NCBI GenBank assembly: GCA_964483145.1
Contig: CAZAAK010000010.1
Location: 1-39,023, forward strand
Source: Colimorpha sp964483145
GTDB lineage: Bacteria > Bacteroidota > Bacteroidia > Bacteroidales > P3
Length of the DNA stretch: 39,023 bases
Direction: 5' to 3'
The position numbers and the translations under genes were made by a program. The stretch's first letter is position 1. The number at the start of each line of letters is the position of its first letter. The notes below the pieces were generated by a model. It ran no database searches and was not told the DNA's origin. It worked only from the letters and a program-made list of their open reading frames with translations. Positions 23,509-32,909 of this stretch are shown piece after piece.

Positions 23509-25047
23509 TTATTTGATTAACAGTACTGTACCGTGATAGTTCTTGGTAGTACCATCGGCATGGCTGACGCGAGCACGATAAACATATGTGCCTTGAGGAA
23601 GCGGTTGACCGGAGAAACCGTTGCCGCTCCAACAGTCGTCAATATGGTTGGTATGGTAGACCAATTGACCCCACCGAGTGAATATATCAAGCTGATAATT
23701 ACTAGAAATAGCAGAGATATAGGCTGGGCAAAATTGCCCGCATTCGGGATGACCATAGATAATGACATTAGGAAAATAAGCCGTTGATTTACGGACCTCG
23801 GGCAGAAGTACCTGCACCGTGTCGGATTCTTTGACCCAATTGTAGCAGAGATCGGGAATGCCTACCTTATAGACATATCGTCTTGCCGCACGATTGATGT
23901 TGTCATCAGTATAGCAGAGATACCGGTTTGACAAGTCCCCACGGTCAATGGTAGCCAAATGCACATAATTGTCTGTTGAGTCTTGACTGCGATAGATATA
24001 GCACTCAGGGACAACGAACTGACTATCGACATCAATAGTGAGGGATATTGATGGAACATTCTCATCATAAACTGCCTCTGTGATGTGAATGTAGGCGGCC
24101 GTATCGCCATAAGAAAAACGACGTGTGCGCACCTGTGAGAGCGCATGAAGTGTGTCTGAGGTATTGTCGACACTTAGGAAAGCAGTTATTTCACGAATAG
24201 ATAGATCTTCTATGACCGTGTCGAACTTGAACGGACCTTCGGGACCTGTCTCAAAGACATGGAGCGTTTCCTGATTTCCCAACCGATAATAGAGACGGTA
24301 GTGCCCTACACTATCAGGCATATTGATGTAACGGTTCCATACGCAACTAAATCGGCGTGTACAACCAGTGTCGGGGAAAGAGATAGTGGGATTGCAATAT
24401 GAGGGAGTGAGTGGGCTGGCCTGATAACAACTGTCAAACGCCAAGATGCGGAAACGGTATTGCGTATCGGTGGAAAGATTTTCCGGGCAAAGATAGGTAT
24501 TATTGAAACGGCCCCACACAGTATCATAATCGATACAGGGAGAACCTATACAGATGTGGTAACCAATAACATCGGTGTCGGGAGATGGATACCAGGTAAG
24601 GCGGATGCGGTCCTGGGCAGTGTCAACGGAGCAGAGGCGGATAGCACAAGGCGCTGTGGGAACATCATCAACATAGTAAATGCCCACAGTATCGGAAAAG
24701 AAAGTACGCTCCAAGGTGATGGCCTGAACACGATAACTTACCGTATCAGCACAGATAGAGCGATGGATGGTATCGAAATAGTGGGTATCTGCAATGGAAG
24801 CAACTAATGAAAAACCCTCTTGACTGGGGAAATGGCGATAGAGAGAATACATGCTAGCTTCAGGGGCCTGAGTCCACCTCAGATCGCCCACATTATGGCT
24901 TATAGCAACAGCACGTGTGAAACTCATTTGAGTTTGTGCTTTGGAGTGAAAGCAGAAAAGAAAGGCCAATACAACAAACACGCACACAGCAAACCACCTT
25001 TGGAACACTTGCTTGATGGAACCAGCGATATGGACTGTCATATTCAT
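23509..25047 (-). CDS. Secreted fibronectin-like protein with type B T9SS sorting domain
   Basis: The 512-residue product has a signal peptide ending FCFHSKAQ, several fibronectin type III-like repeats across residues 50-400, and a C-terminal domain of about 90 residues. The C-terminal domain matches the gliding-motility-associated (CHU_C, type B) sorting signal: YFPNVIIYG, LDIFTRWGQLVYHT, CWSGNGFSGQPLPQGTYVYRARV and a closing GTVLLIK. It should be exported by Sec and then by the type IX system to the cell surface or medium. Its ATG overlaps the stop of the upstream ABC exporter gene (ATGA), so translation may be coupled; an ATG two codons later is an alternative. Confidence 0.88.
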   Translation of the reverse strand: MNMTVHIAGSIKQVFQRWFAVCVFVVLAFLFCFHSKAQTQMSFTRAVAISHNVGDLRWTQAPEASMYSLYRHFPSQEGFSLVASIADTHYFDTIHRSICADTVSYRVQAITLERTFFSDTVGIYYVDDVPTAPCAIRLCSVDTAQDRIRLTWYPSPDTDVIGYHICIGSPCIDYDTVWGRFNNTYLCPENLSTDTQYRFRILAFDSCYQASPLTPSYCNPTISFPDTGCTRRFSCVWNRYINMPDSVGHYRLYYRLGNQETLHVFETGPEGPFKFDTVIEDLSIREITAFLSVDNTSDTLHALSQVRTRRFSYGDTAAYIHITEAVYDENVPSISLTIDVDSQFVVPECYIYRSQDSTDNYVHLATIDRGDLSNRYLCYTDDNINRAARRYVYKVGIPDLCYNWVKESDTVQVLLPEVRKSTAYFPNVIIYGHPECGQFCPAYISAISSNYQLDIFTRWGQLVYHTNHIDDCWSGNGFSGQPLPQGTYVYRARVSHADGTTKNYHGTVLLIK

Positions 25048-26849
25048 TTAAATAATTGCATTTGAACTAATTGATAATATCGGCCTCGACACTGCATAAG
25101 CTGGTCGTGTGTGCCTCGTTCAACAATACGCCCCTGTTCTAAAACTACAATAAGGTCGGCATTTTGAATCGTAGAAAGGCGGTGAGCTACCACAAGGGCA
25201 GTACTATTGGCCATGAGCCGGTCAAGAGATTGCTGTACAAGACGTTCGTTCTCGGCATCGAGCGCACTAGTAGCTTCATCAAAAACAAGTATATCGGGAT
25301 TGCGCAGAACTGCGCGGGCAATACTGAGTCGCTGACGCTGGCCACCACTGAGGCACCCCCCACCGTCACCAATATTAGTATCATAACCATTGGCCTGTTG
25401 CATTATGAATTGGTGAGCATTGGCCACCACGGCAGCCCGTTGCACTTGAGTATCGGTAGCATCGGGGCAACCCAAAGCAATATTACCACGAATGGTATCG
25501 TTAAAGAGAGCGGTGTCTTGATCCACCATACCAATATGTTGCCTAAGGTCGGCAATACAGAACGATTGGATTGGACGACCGTCAAAAAGAATTTCACCGC
25601 TAGTACAATCGTAAAAACGCATCAGTAAATCCAATAGAGTGGACTTGCCGGAGCCGGAACTGCCAACCAATGCAACGGTGCTACCCTTGGGGATGATGAG
25701 ATTAATGTTGCTAAGAACTTCGATGCCAGGAGTGTAGTGAAAACCTACCTGGCGGAACTCAATTTGCTGATGTAGCCCATCCAATGGCTGTGCATTTGGC
25801 ACGTCCACCACCGTTTCGGGTACTTGCAAAAACTGTTGGAGACGGTCGACACAAGCACGCCCTTTTTTCATCTGTGAGATGGCAGTTGTAAGTTCCTTTG
25901 ATGGAGGAATCATTAGGACAAACATCATGATATAAGAGACAAAAAGCTCAGGGGTAAGATCAGCGTCGCCTCCCATCACCATAGCGGAGCCAAAAAGCAA
26001 GATACCAATAACCACACAATTGCCCAAAAAATCGCTGACTGGGGAAGAAAGATCTACACGTCGCAACACCTTGGTACGCAACTGCGCATAACCTTTGTCG
26101 GCTTTTTGAAAGCGGTCGTTGGAGAAATCAATGGCAGTGTAGGCCTTGATAACTTTGAGACCCATGATAGTTTCTTCCATGAGGGAAGTAAGGAACGAAC
26201 TGCGCTGCTGCAACTCAGTGGAATTACGACGAAGCCGATGGGTGATACCCGAAATGACAAAGACAATAACAGGTAGCATGCAAAGTACAAAAAGTGTGAG
26301 TTTTGGACTGATATAGAAAAGCATGGCCAAATAGAGCACCATGCTGACGACAGCAGTGGCCATTTGTTGGACGGAGTTGAGGGTGCTTTCTTCATATTCC
26401 ACCATATCACCACCAAAATGAGAGAGAATATCTCCTTTGCGATTACTGCCATAATAGCTCAACGGCAACTGCATGGCTTTGGAAAATAGTTGGTTGCGTA
26501 TATCTCGTACAACCCTAGATCGAATGACAGCCATCTGCATTAAAGAAAGGTAGCTGAAGATATTTTTGAAAGCGTAAAGACCGAAAACTATTAACGCAAA
26601 GAAGATGAGCGCCCGCTGTGGACCATAAGCAATAAGTCTGTTGTAGAGCCATTGGATACCTTGTGAAAGCAATGAGACCCCAGAGGGAGACACCTCGGCT
26701 ACCGCCCCTTCTTGAGGAAAGAGAATTTTAACGAAATCGGCCACAGAAAGCGCCGTAGCCATGGTAAAGATTACAGACAATATCACAAAAAAACCGTATG
26801 CCGCCACTCGGGCAACATACGGCTTCATATAGTGTGTTGTAAACGACAT
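25044..26849 (-). CDS. MsbA-like ABC exporter (fused permease and ATPase)
   Basis: The 601-residue half-transporter has an N-terminal six-helix permease (about residues 15-320) and a C-terminal ATPase. Walker A is VGSSGSGKST, the signature is LSGGQRQRLSIARA, Walker B is ILVFDEATSALD, and the switch His is in VVAHRLST. It matches the MsbA/lipid-exporter type and would act as a homodimer in the inner membrane; lipid A precursors are a plausible but unproven substrate. The frame is open to 26996, which would overlap purB; the ATG at 26849 gives a normal start and a 49-base gap. Confidence 0.88.
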   Translation of the reverse strand: MSFTTHYMKPYVARVAAYGFFVILSVIFTMATALSVADFVKILFPQEGAVAEVSPSGVSLLSQGIQWLYNRLIAYGPQRALIFFALIVFGLYAFKNIFSYLSLMQMAVIRSRVVRDIRNQLFSKAMQLPLSYYGSNRKGDILSHFGGDMVEYEESTLNSVQQMATAVVSMVLYLAMLFYISPKLTLFVLCMLPVIVFVISGITHRLRRNSTELQQRSSFLTSLMEETIMGLKVIKAYTAIDFSNDRFQKADKGYAQLRTKVLRRVDLSSPVSDFLGNCVVIGILLFGSAMVMGGDADLTPELFVSYIMMFVLMIPPSKELTTAISQMKKGRACVDRLQQFLQVPETVVDVPNAQPLDGLHQQIEFRQVGFHYTPGIEVLSNINLIIPKGSTVALVGSSGSGKSTLLDLLMRFYDCTSGEILFDGRPIQSFCIADLRQHIGMVDQDTALFNDTIRGNIALGCPDATDTQVQRAAVVANAHQFIMQQANGYDTNIGDGGGCLSGGQRQRLSIARAVLRNPDILVFDEATSALDAENERLVQQSLDRLMANSTALVVAHRLSTIQNADLIVVLEQGRIVERGTHDQLMQCRGRYYQLVQMQLFK

Positions 26850-26898
26850 GGTAAAGTTGCTGTTAATCGCTTGAAAAGACTTGGCATCACGCGATTGC

Positions 26899-28263
26899 TC
26901 AGCACTCAAGATTGGCCTTGTATCCCAAATAGTTGTGCGGAGTGATTTGACGAATGCGATCCTTGACGGACTGGTCAACATCAAGCGTATCAACAAAGTC
27001 AGAAATAGTCTGGGCAGTTACTTTCTGGTTGGTGCGAGTGAGTTGCTTGAGCGCCTCGTATGGATTGGGATAACCCACAGAGCGGAGAATGGTCTGAATG
27101 GCCTCCGCTACCACGGCCCAATTGTTTTCCAAGTCGTTATAGATTGCCTGTTCATTGAGAATCAGCTTGTCTATACCTTTCTGCAAGGAAGCAAGGGATA
27201 TGAGCGTGTGGGCAATAGGCACACCTATATTGCGACTGACAGTAGAGTCGGTGAGGTCGCGTTGCATACGTGAGACAGGCAACTTGTGACTGAGGTGCTC
27301 AAAGATAGCATTGGCAAGTCCAAGATTACCCTCGGCATTCTCAAAGTCGATTGGATTGACTTTGTGTGGCATAGCCGAAGAGCCTACCTCACCGGCCTTG
27401 ATCCTTTGCTTGAAATACTCCATGGCAACATAAGTCCATATATCCCGACAAAAATCAATGAGAATGACGTTGATTCGCTTGCAATTGTCGAAGTAGGCTG
27501 CCATATTGTCGTAGTTCTCGATTTGGGTAGTGTACTGCTGACGCTCCAAACCCAAATGATTGGCAACGAAATCGTTACCGAAAGCGCGCCAATCTACTTC
27601 AGGATAGGCGACCAAATGAGCGTTGTAATTGCCCGTAGCCCCTCCAAATTTGGCACTAAATGGGATCTGCTTGAAATAGTCCATTTGACGACGCAAACGG
27701 TAGGCAAAAACCATCATTTCTTTGCCCAATGAGGTAGGAGATGCAGGTTGACCATGGGTGTGGGCCAACATGGGAATATCGTTCCATTCTTTGGCCCGTT
27801 CCATAATAGCATTAAGGACGGCTTTATATTGTGGCATCAGCACCTGCTCATGGCATTCTTTGATAGTAAGCGGAACGGAAGTATTGTTTATATCTTGAGA
27901 GGTGAGACCAAAATGGATGAACTCCTTGTATGACTCCAACTGCAAAGCATCGAAATGGCGTTTGAGAAAATACTCCACTGCCTTGACATCATGGTTTGTA
28001 ACTTTCTCTATATCCTTGATTTCCTGAGCATCGTCATCAGTGAAATTGCAGTAGATGTCGCGCAACTGTCTTGCTAGTTGAGGACGTTGTACAAAGAGCT
28101 CTTTCAACGGCAACTGGGGGACACTTGCCAAGGCAATAAAATACTCTATCTCCACTCGGACGCGATATCTGATAAGGGCACCTTCAGAAAAGAATCCGGC
28201 CAAAGATTCAACTTTGGAACGGTAGCGACCATCGATTGGCGAAATGGCATTGAGGGTATTCAT
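26899..28263 (-). CDS. purB: Adenylosuccinate lyase
   Basis: The enzyme acts twice in purine synthesis, releasing fumarate from SAICAR and from adenylosuccinate. The 454-residue product begins MNTLNAISPIDGRYRSKV, has the conserved AHTHGQPASPTSLGKE region, and has the signature loop GSSAMPHKVNPIDFEN. A longer frame to 28311 would overlap the upstream PHP gene, and the ATG at 28263 coincides with the conserved family start. It is part of the leftward run with murA and the ABC exporter. Confidence 0.95.
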   Translation of the reverse strand: MNTLNAISPIDGRYRSKVESLAGFFSEGALIRYRVRVEIEYFIALASVPQLPLKELFVQRPQLARQLRDIYCNFTDDDAQEIKDIEKVTNHDVKAVEYFLKRHFDALQLESYKEFIHFGLTSQDINNTSVPLTIKECHEQVLMPQYKAVLNAIMERAKEWNDIPMLAHTHGQPASPTSLGKEMMVFAYRLRRQMDYFKQIPFSAKFGGATGNYNAHLVAYPEVDWRAFGNDFVANHLGLERQQYTTQIENYDNMAAYFDNCKRINVILIDFCRDIWTYVAMEYFKQRIKAGEVGSSAMPHKVNPIDFENAEGNLGLANAIFEHLSHKLPVSRMQRDLTDSTVSRNIGVPIAHTLISLASLQKGIDKLILNEQAIYNDLENNWAVVAEAIQTILRSVGYPNPYEALKQLTRTNQKVTAQTISDFVDTLDVDQSVKDRIRQITPHNYLGYKANLEC

Positions 28264-28276
28264 ATTTTTTTGATAA

Positions 28277-29059
28277 TTATATTGTTTTTGTTTTGACCAT
28301 GGAATCGGCAACAGATTTGTTGAGGAAGGAATGAGTCTGTACCACCTTCTCTATCTTCCTATCATGAGTACAGTCAATAAGTGCTTGAGCGTAAAGAGTG
28401 TTATGCATATCTGTTCCCATAAACTCTATCCAACCATTGTCCAACATCTCAAAAGCGCTTCGACGGGGACATTCTCCATAAAAACCGCCTAAGGAAAGAA
28501 TGTTGATTTGGAAGAAGATACCCATATCCTTGAAATGCTCCAACACATGTGATGAAGAACTGTAGTAAGGGTATCGCTCGGGATGAGCCAAAATTATGTC
28601 ATAGCCTTTCATCTGAAGGTCGAATAGCACTTGCTCGACTCCCATAACCTGTTGGTACATCGAAAGTTCGACGAGCAAATACTTACCCCCAATCAGCAAG
28701 AATTTGTTGTCGTTCAATCGTTGCTGAAAACCAGTGTCGATGCGGTACTCGCCAGCAACGCTGGCAATCTGAGGTACATCGACACCCCCAACTCCATTAG
28801 CGGCAAGATCCAGCTTAAGGTTCTCAAAACGTTCAATAATATCCTCTTCAATATTGGGGAAACGAGGATACTGATAGTGGGGTGTACAGAAAATCTTTTC
28901 AAAGCCTGCAGCTTTCATTACGCGCATGCAAGTAGCTGATTCTTCTTCACTTCTTGAACCATCATCCACACGAGGCAACAGATGACAGTGAACATCCGTT
29001 CCTATAGCCCCAAAAATTGGGCGTGCAGTTTTGGGTTTATGTTTTAAAAATTCAAACAT
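28277..29059 (-). CDS. PHP-fold tyrosine-protein phosphatase, CpsB/YwqE-like
   Basis: The 260-residue protein has the metal-binding motifs of the PHP phosphatases of capsule systems: TDVHCHLLPRVDDGS at residues 21-35, CTPHYQYP, AGEYR, ILAHPERYPYY and GTDMHN. In Gram-positive bacteria these dephosphorylate capsule-regulating tyrosine kinases. No tyrosine kinase or Wza/Wzc gene is in the window, so the substrate is not shown. The start at 29059 is the first ATG; a TTG at 29065 would be in frame. It sits between murA and purB with small gaps. Confidence 0.88.
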   Translation of the reverse strand: MFEFLKHKPKTARPIFGAIGTDVHCHLLPRVDDGSRSEEESATCMRVMKAAGFEKIFCTPHYQYPRFPNIEEDIIERFENLKLDLAANGVGGVDVPQIASVAGEYRIDTGFQQRLNDNKFLLIGGKYLLVELSMYQQVMGVEQVLFDLQMKGYDIILAHPERYPYYSSSSHVLEHFKDMGIFFQINILSLGGFYGECPRRSAFEMLDNGWIEFMGTDMHNTLYAQALIDCTHDRKIEKVVQTHSFLNKSVADSMVKTKTI

Positions 29060-29070
29060 AGGCAATGTGT

Positions 29071-30396
29071 TTAATCCATTCTTCTGATTTCGGCACCCAA
29101 CAAACGCAAACGCTCGTCAATGTGCTGATAGCCACGGTCAATTTGTTCGATATTGTCTATCCTACTCCTGCCGTCGGCAGAAAGAGCAGCAATGAGCAAC
29201 GCCACACCGGCACGAATATCGGGTGAAGACATGCGTACACCCCGCAGACGATGCTCGCGATCGAGACCGATGACTGTGGCACGATGAGGGTCACAAAGGA
29301 TGATCTGTGCTCCCATATCTATCAGTTTGTCCACAAAAAATAAACGGCTTTCGAACATCTTCTGATGAATGAGCACGCTACCTTTGGCCTGCGTAGCCAC
29401 AACCAAAGCAATACTGATGAGGTCGGGTGTAAAACCGGGCCATGGCGCATCAGCCACAGTCATAATGGAACCATCCATAAAACGTTCTATCACATAATGC
29501 TCCTGTGATGGGACAAAGAGGTCGTCGCCTTTCTGCCATACCTCTATGCCTAACCGGCGGAACACCTGCGGAATAAGGCCCAGATGCTCTAGCCCAACAT
29601 TTCGGATGGTAATGTCGCTCTGGGTCATAGCTGCCATGCCAATGAAAGACCCCACCTCAATCATGTCAGGCAACAGACAATGTTGGCAACCATGCAGTTC
29701 CTTAACGCCACGAATAGTAAGCAGGTTGGAGCCCACACCCTTGATTTTGGCACCCATATTGTTGAGCATCATGCAAAGTTGGTAGACATAAGGCTCGCAA
29801 GCAGCATTCATAATGGTGGTCGTACCATGCGCCATAACTGAAGCCATAACAATATTGGCAGTTCCAGTAACCGAGGCTTCATCAAGCAACATGTGACAAC
29901 CTTGGAGTTTATGGGTCTGAACAGCATATCCACTACGGCGGAAATCAATGGTGGCCCCCAACTTTTCCATACCCAGGAAATGTGTGTCAAGTCGACGTCG
30001 ACCAATCTTGTCACCGCCAGGCTGCGGCACAAAGGCTCGTCCATAACGCGATAATAGCGGCCCCACAATCATAATGGAGCCACGGAGAGAGGAAGCCTGT
30101 CTAGCAAACTCCTCCCCCAATAGTACATCAAGGTTAACCTCATCGGCTTGGAACTCATAACTGCGGCCATCAATCAACAGATTGGTATCATCGTTAAGAC
30201 GACGCACTTTCACTCCCAACAACTGCAACAGACTGATGAGTTTGTTGACATCGCTAATGTCTGGAATGTTGTCAATTACCACTTTTTCACTAGTAAGCAA
30301 TACAGCACAAATTACCTGCAGTGCTTCGTTCTTGGCACCTTGAGGGTAAATCTCACCATGAAGTTTGTGACCACCGATGATTTCAAATGACGACAT
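29071..30396 (-). CDS. murA: UDP-N-acetylglucosamine 1-carboxyvinyltransferase (Cys-to-Asp type)
   Basis: This enzyme catalyses the first committed step of peptidoglycan precursor synthesis. The 441-residue product has Lys22-Asn23 in the conserved QGAKNEALQ. The active-site loop reads PGGDKIGRRRLDTHFLGMEKLGA, with Asp129 where Escherichia coli MurA has Cys115. That Cys is the residue alkylated by fosfomycin, and natural Asp variants (for example in mycobacteria and chlamydiae) remain active but resist the drug. I recall Asp also in other Bacteroidota. The gene follows DUF4290 by 19 bases, a conserved pairing in this phylum. Confidence 0.95.
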   Translation of the reverse strand: MSSFEIIGGHKLHGEIYPQGAKNEALQVICAVLLTSEKVVIDNIPDISDVNKLISLLQLLGVKVRRLNDDTNLLIDGRSYEFQADEVNLDVLLGEEFARQASSLRGSIMIVGPLLSRYGRAFVPQPGGDKIGRRRLDTHFLGMEKLGATIDFRRSGYAVQTHKLQGCHMLLDEASVTGTANIVMASVMAHGTTTIMNAACEPYVYQLCMMLNNMGAKIKGVGSNLLTIRGVKELHGCQHCLLPDMIEVGSFIGMAAMTQSDITIRNVGLEHLGLIPQVFRRLGIEVWQKGDDLFVPSQEHYVIERFMDGSIMTVADAPWPGFTPDLISIALVVATQAKGSVLIHQKMFESRLFFVDKLIDMGAQIILCDPHRATVIGLDREHRLRGVRMSSPDIRAGVALLIAALSADGRSRIDNIEQIDRGYQHIDERLRLLGAEIRRMD

Positions 30397-30415
30397 TGCA
30401 GTTGGTTTTTACGGA

Positions 30416-31027
30416 CTATTTCTTTTTTTTCTTCTTTTTTCGGGTGCCATTGTTGCGCCGTTCATCCTCAGTGCCCTTTAGATATTCACGATAATCCAAA
30501 TATTCAAAATCTTCTGGCACTTGCAATCTATCGCCGGAAATCTTCTTAAGTTGCAAACTAATAAGGTCATCCTCCACTGTGTCACGATTCCAAAGCAGGT
30601 AGTTACGCTTCATGGCATGTGCTATTAGGCGCACTAGCTCATCTCGTTCCTCGCCTTCAGGATACTCGGCCACCTTTTTAATCATGTTTTCTATAATAGT
30701 ACCGTAATGGCGATAGGCCACCTTGCCTTGGGTATAGTCAAGCGGATGGGGTGTAAACTCCACCGTTTCTTCAGGTGAGATGTTATACGGAATGTCTACA
30801 TCAAGCTCCCATTTGGCCAAAATCATCAAATGTACCCAATACTTGCGCTTGTAGTCCTTCACGTCCTTCGATTCGGGATTCATTTGCGACATAATGTCAA
30901 CAATTGCCACGGCCATCGAGTTGCGTTTATCACGATCTTCTACGCTCTTGGTATATTCTATCAACTTGTATATATTCCGGCCATAGTCGTTGATCTTTAA
31001 CCTTTCTCTTTGTGTATTATATTCCAT
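30416..31027 (-). CDS. DUF4290 protein
   Basis: The 203-residue protein starts MEYNTQRERLKINDYGRNIYKLIEYT, has the conserved VDIMSQMNPESKDVKDYKRKYWVHLMILA and the HAMKRNYLLWN helix, and fits DUF4290, a Bacteroidota family usually next to murA. It looks all-α and soluble, with no signal peptide. The last seven residues before the stop are Lys, encoded by an A-rich tract that is prone to slippage. Function unknown; the position suggests a link to cell-wall synthesis. Confidence 0.88.
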   Translation of the reverse strand: MEYNTQRERLKINDYGRNIYKLIEYTKSVEDRDKRNSMAVAIVDIMSQMNPESKDVKDYKRKYWVHLMILAKWELDVDIPYNISPEETVEFTPHPLDYTQGKVAYRHYGTIIENMIKKVAEYPEGEERDELVRLIAHAMKRNYLLWNRDTVEDDLISLQLKKISGDRLQVPEDFEYLDYREYLKGTEDERRNNGTRKKKKKKK

Positions 31028-31076
31028 CTTGATTTAAAAGTTCATTCAAAAAAGTGTTTTTCTCTTGCCGCACTCA

Positions 31077-31808
31077 TCAATACCAACATCCGTACAGCGT
31101 AGGACTGCAAGGAGCCATCATACGATAGTAGTCGGCAGGGGTTGCATAAATGTCAAAGGGCGTAAAGCCACCACCATGCATCCAAGCATCATGCAACATA
31201 AACGGCATTGTGCCAGCATGGTCGCGGATATAGGTAAAAGAAATATGGAGCAGGTTGTTGTTGTTAAAGCGGAAAGCGGCGGCTGCCGAAATAGCGGTGG
31301 CTGAAACTTTGAAAGCTTCGCCATTCATTAGACCATAGAAAGGGTTGTAATTACCAGACATATGGTATATGGATCCGGCTAGCCAAAAGTTCTCGTTCAC
31401 CTGATACTGTGCCTCAACACGTCCCGAAACTACACCCGTTCCACCATTTTTTTTATATGGTGCTAGACTTCGTTGGTTACTACCAACACTATGGTTGGGA
31501 TTGAGTTCCATATCGGTGGTAATGCGGAATCCTCCTGTAATTGTCCATTTGTCGTCAACTCGATAGGTAATGGAAGGTGCCACCGAGGTAAAAAGGCGAT
31601 TGTCACCATAACCAGTGCCCATGAAGCCTGTGCTAACAGACAAATGAGGTTCCCACTTAGGCAGAAATATTGTATCAAGCGCATTGCAAGTGTCGGTATA
31701 ACTATGGGAACGTAAGTAATCTGAACCACTTAACAAACATTGTGCACGCAAAACCACAGGCATGTTACACAACAAGAGAAAAATCGAAAAAATCTGTATT
31801 TTTTTCAT
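31077..31808 (-). CDS. Exported outer-membrane-like protein of unknown function
   Basis: The 243-residue product has a signal peptide (MKKIQIFSIFLLLCNMPVVLRAQ). The remainder alternates aromatic and small residues in short β-strands: HLSVSTGFMGTGYGDN, SITYRVDDKWTITGGFRI, RVEAQYQVNENFWLAGSIYH, LLHISFTYIRDH. This pattern fits an outer-membrane β-barrel or a periplasmic β-protein of this phylum. I know no function. The frame begins at 31838, but the ATG at 31808 directly precedes the signal peptide. It lies 49 bases upstream of DUF4290. Confidence 0.7.
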   Translation of the reverse strand: MKKIQIFSIFLLLCNMPVVLRAQCLLSGSDYLRSHSYTDTCNALDTIFLPKWEPHLSVSTGFMGTGYGDNRLFTSVAPSITYRVDDKWTITGGFRITTDMELNPNHSVGSNQRSLAPYKKNGGTGVVSGRVEAQYQVNENFWLAGSIYHMSGNYNPFYGLMNGEAFKVSATAISAAAAFRFNNNNLLHISFTYIRDHAGTMPFMLHDAWMHGGGFTPFDIYATPADYYRMMAPCSPTLYGCWY

Positions 31809-31866
31809 ATTCATATTCCTGCACATTTTTCTGTTCACTAACGCGCGCGCCCACGTTTTATTGTAG

Positions 31867-32745
31867 CTAAAGCTCCATTAATTTCATAAAAGATGCCGGA
31901 TAAGGCGTTTCAAATTTCAACAGTTTACCTGTCACGGGATGGGTAAAACAAATACGGAAGGCATGCAAAGCCAATCGACCAATTGGCGAAATGTCGTCCT
32001 TGTAGCCATAGATAGGGTCATGGACCACAGGGTGTTTTTCCTCCCGTAAATGTACGCGAATCTGATTCCTCCTACCAGTATCCAATTTAAGTTCCAACAG
32101 AGAATATCGACGCGATGTTCTAACTGTCTTATAGTGTGTAATAGCTAATTTTCCTCCATTGTCAGTAGGGGAAGAAAGCACACAGTACGTCCCATCCGTT
32201 AACCACGACCTAATGATACCTTCGGCTGGTTCCAACTTACCCCAACAAACAGCAACGTAAGCACGGTCTGTAACTAAACCCTTCCAATCGGCCTCGAATT
32301 TCTGTGACACCTGTTTCGACTTCGACACTACCATTAACCCAGATGTGTCGCGGTCCAACCGGTGAACCACATGAGCACTGCATTTTTGATGGGTAGATTG
32401 AAGGTAGTTGTTCAATACTGTAATAGCAGTACGATCAGTCGGTTTTTTGCTATATGAAAGCAAACCTTCATGTTTATTAATCACAATTAGGTATTCATCT
32501 TCATACACTATATCCAAATCGCGCGGTTTCAAGCGTTCTCTATAGTTCATCTTTTCTATTGTCACAATCATACCAGGCTGCAACGGATAATTGAACTGAC
32601 TTATACGCCTACCATCAACACATACGTTATGTGCCAATATTTCCTTTACTTTCGAACGACTGCAACCAGATAACTGTTCCAATAGAAACTTAAATAATTC
32701 ACAAGACGCTTTTACTTTATATCCAGATTGTTTCACGTGAAACAT
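31867..32745 (-). CDS. RluA-family RNA pseudouridine synthase
   Basis: The 292-residue protein carries an N-terminal S4-type RNA-binding domain (FLLEQLSGCSRSKVKEILAHNVCVDGRRI) and a RluA catalytic domain. The motif HRLDRDTSGLMV contains the catalytic Asp, followed later by TGRRNQIRVHLREEKHPVVHD. The exact rRNA or tRNA target is not predictable. The chosen ATG at 32745 encodes MFHVKQSGYKVK; a TTG at 32766 would add seven residues. The start codon and next codons contain a perfect parS-like palindrome (32729-32744), so the N-terminus FHVKQ may be dictated by that DNA site. Confidence 0.88.
   Translation of the reverse strand: MFHVKQSGYKVKASCELFKFLLEQLSGCSRSKVKEILAHNVCVDGRRISQFNYPLQPGMIVTIEKMNYRERLKPRDLDIVYEDEYLIVINKHEGLLSYSKKPTDRTAITVLNNYLQSTHQKCSAHVVHRLDRDTSGLMVVSKSKQVSQKFEADWKGLVTDRAYVAVCWGKLEPAEGIIRSWLTDGTYCVLSSPTDNGGKLAITHYKTVRTSRRYSLLELKLDTGRRNQIRVHLREEKHPVVHDPIYGYKDDISPIGRLALHAFRICFTHPVTGKLLKFETPYPASFMKLMEL
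32729..32744. promoter_or_regulatory. parS site (ParB-binding centromere palindrome)
   Basis: TGTTTCACGTGAAACA is a perfect 16-bp palindrome. It matches the chromosomal parS consensus, which in Bacillus subtilis is TGTTCCACGTGAAACA, with one difference. It overlaps the rluA start codon. Known parS sites cluster near the replication origin and are often found at such N-terminal FHVK-coding positions. I saw no second copy in the window. Confidence 0.85.
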
Positions 32746-32909
32746 TATTTTTTTGGTTATTAACAACTTTGGCTATATTTTCAACAAACCTCCCCTACCC
32801 TTTTATTTGTTCTTACATTCACTTTTGCTAATTAAGTATCTATAATTCCATCAATTCTTCTAGATGTATTTTTGCCAAATAATACAACAGTGAGACTTAA
32901 TGCAACCTC

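Noticed and set aside
30416..30445. Possible frameshift at the A-rich end of the DUF4290 gene
   Set aside because: A poly-Lys end directly before the stop is compatible with a natural C-terminus; nothing in another frame continues a known protein.
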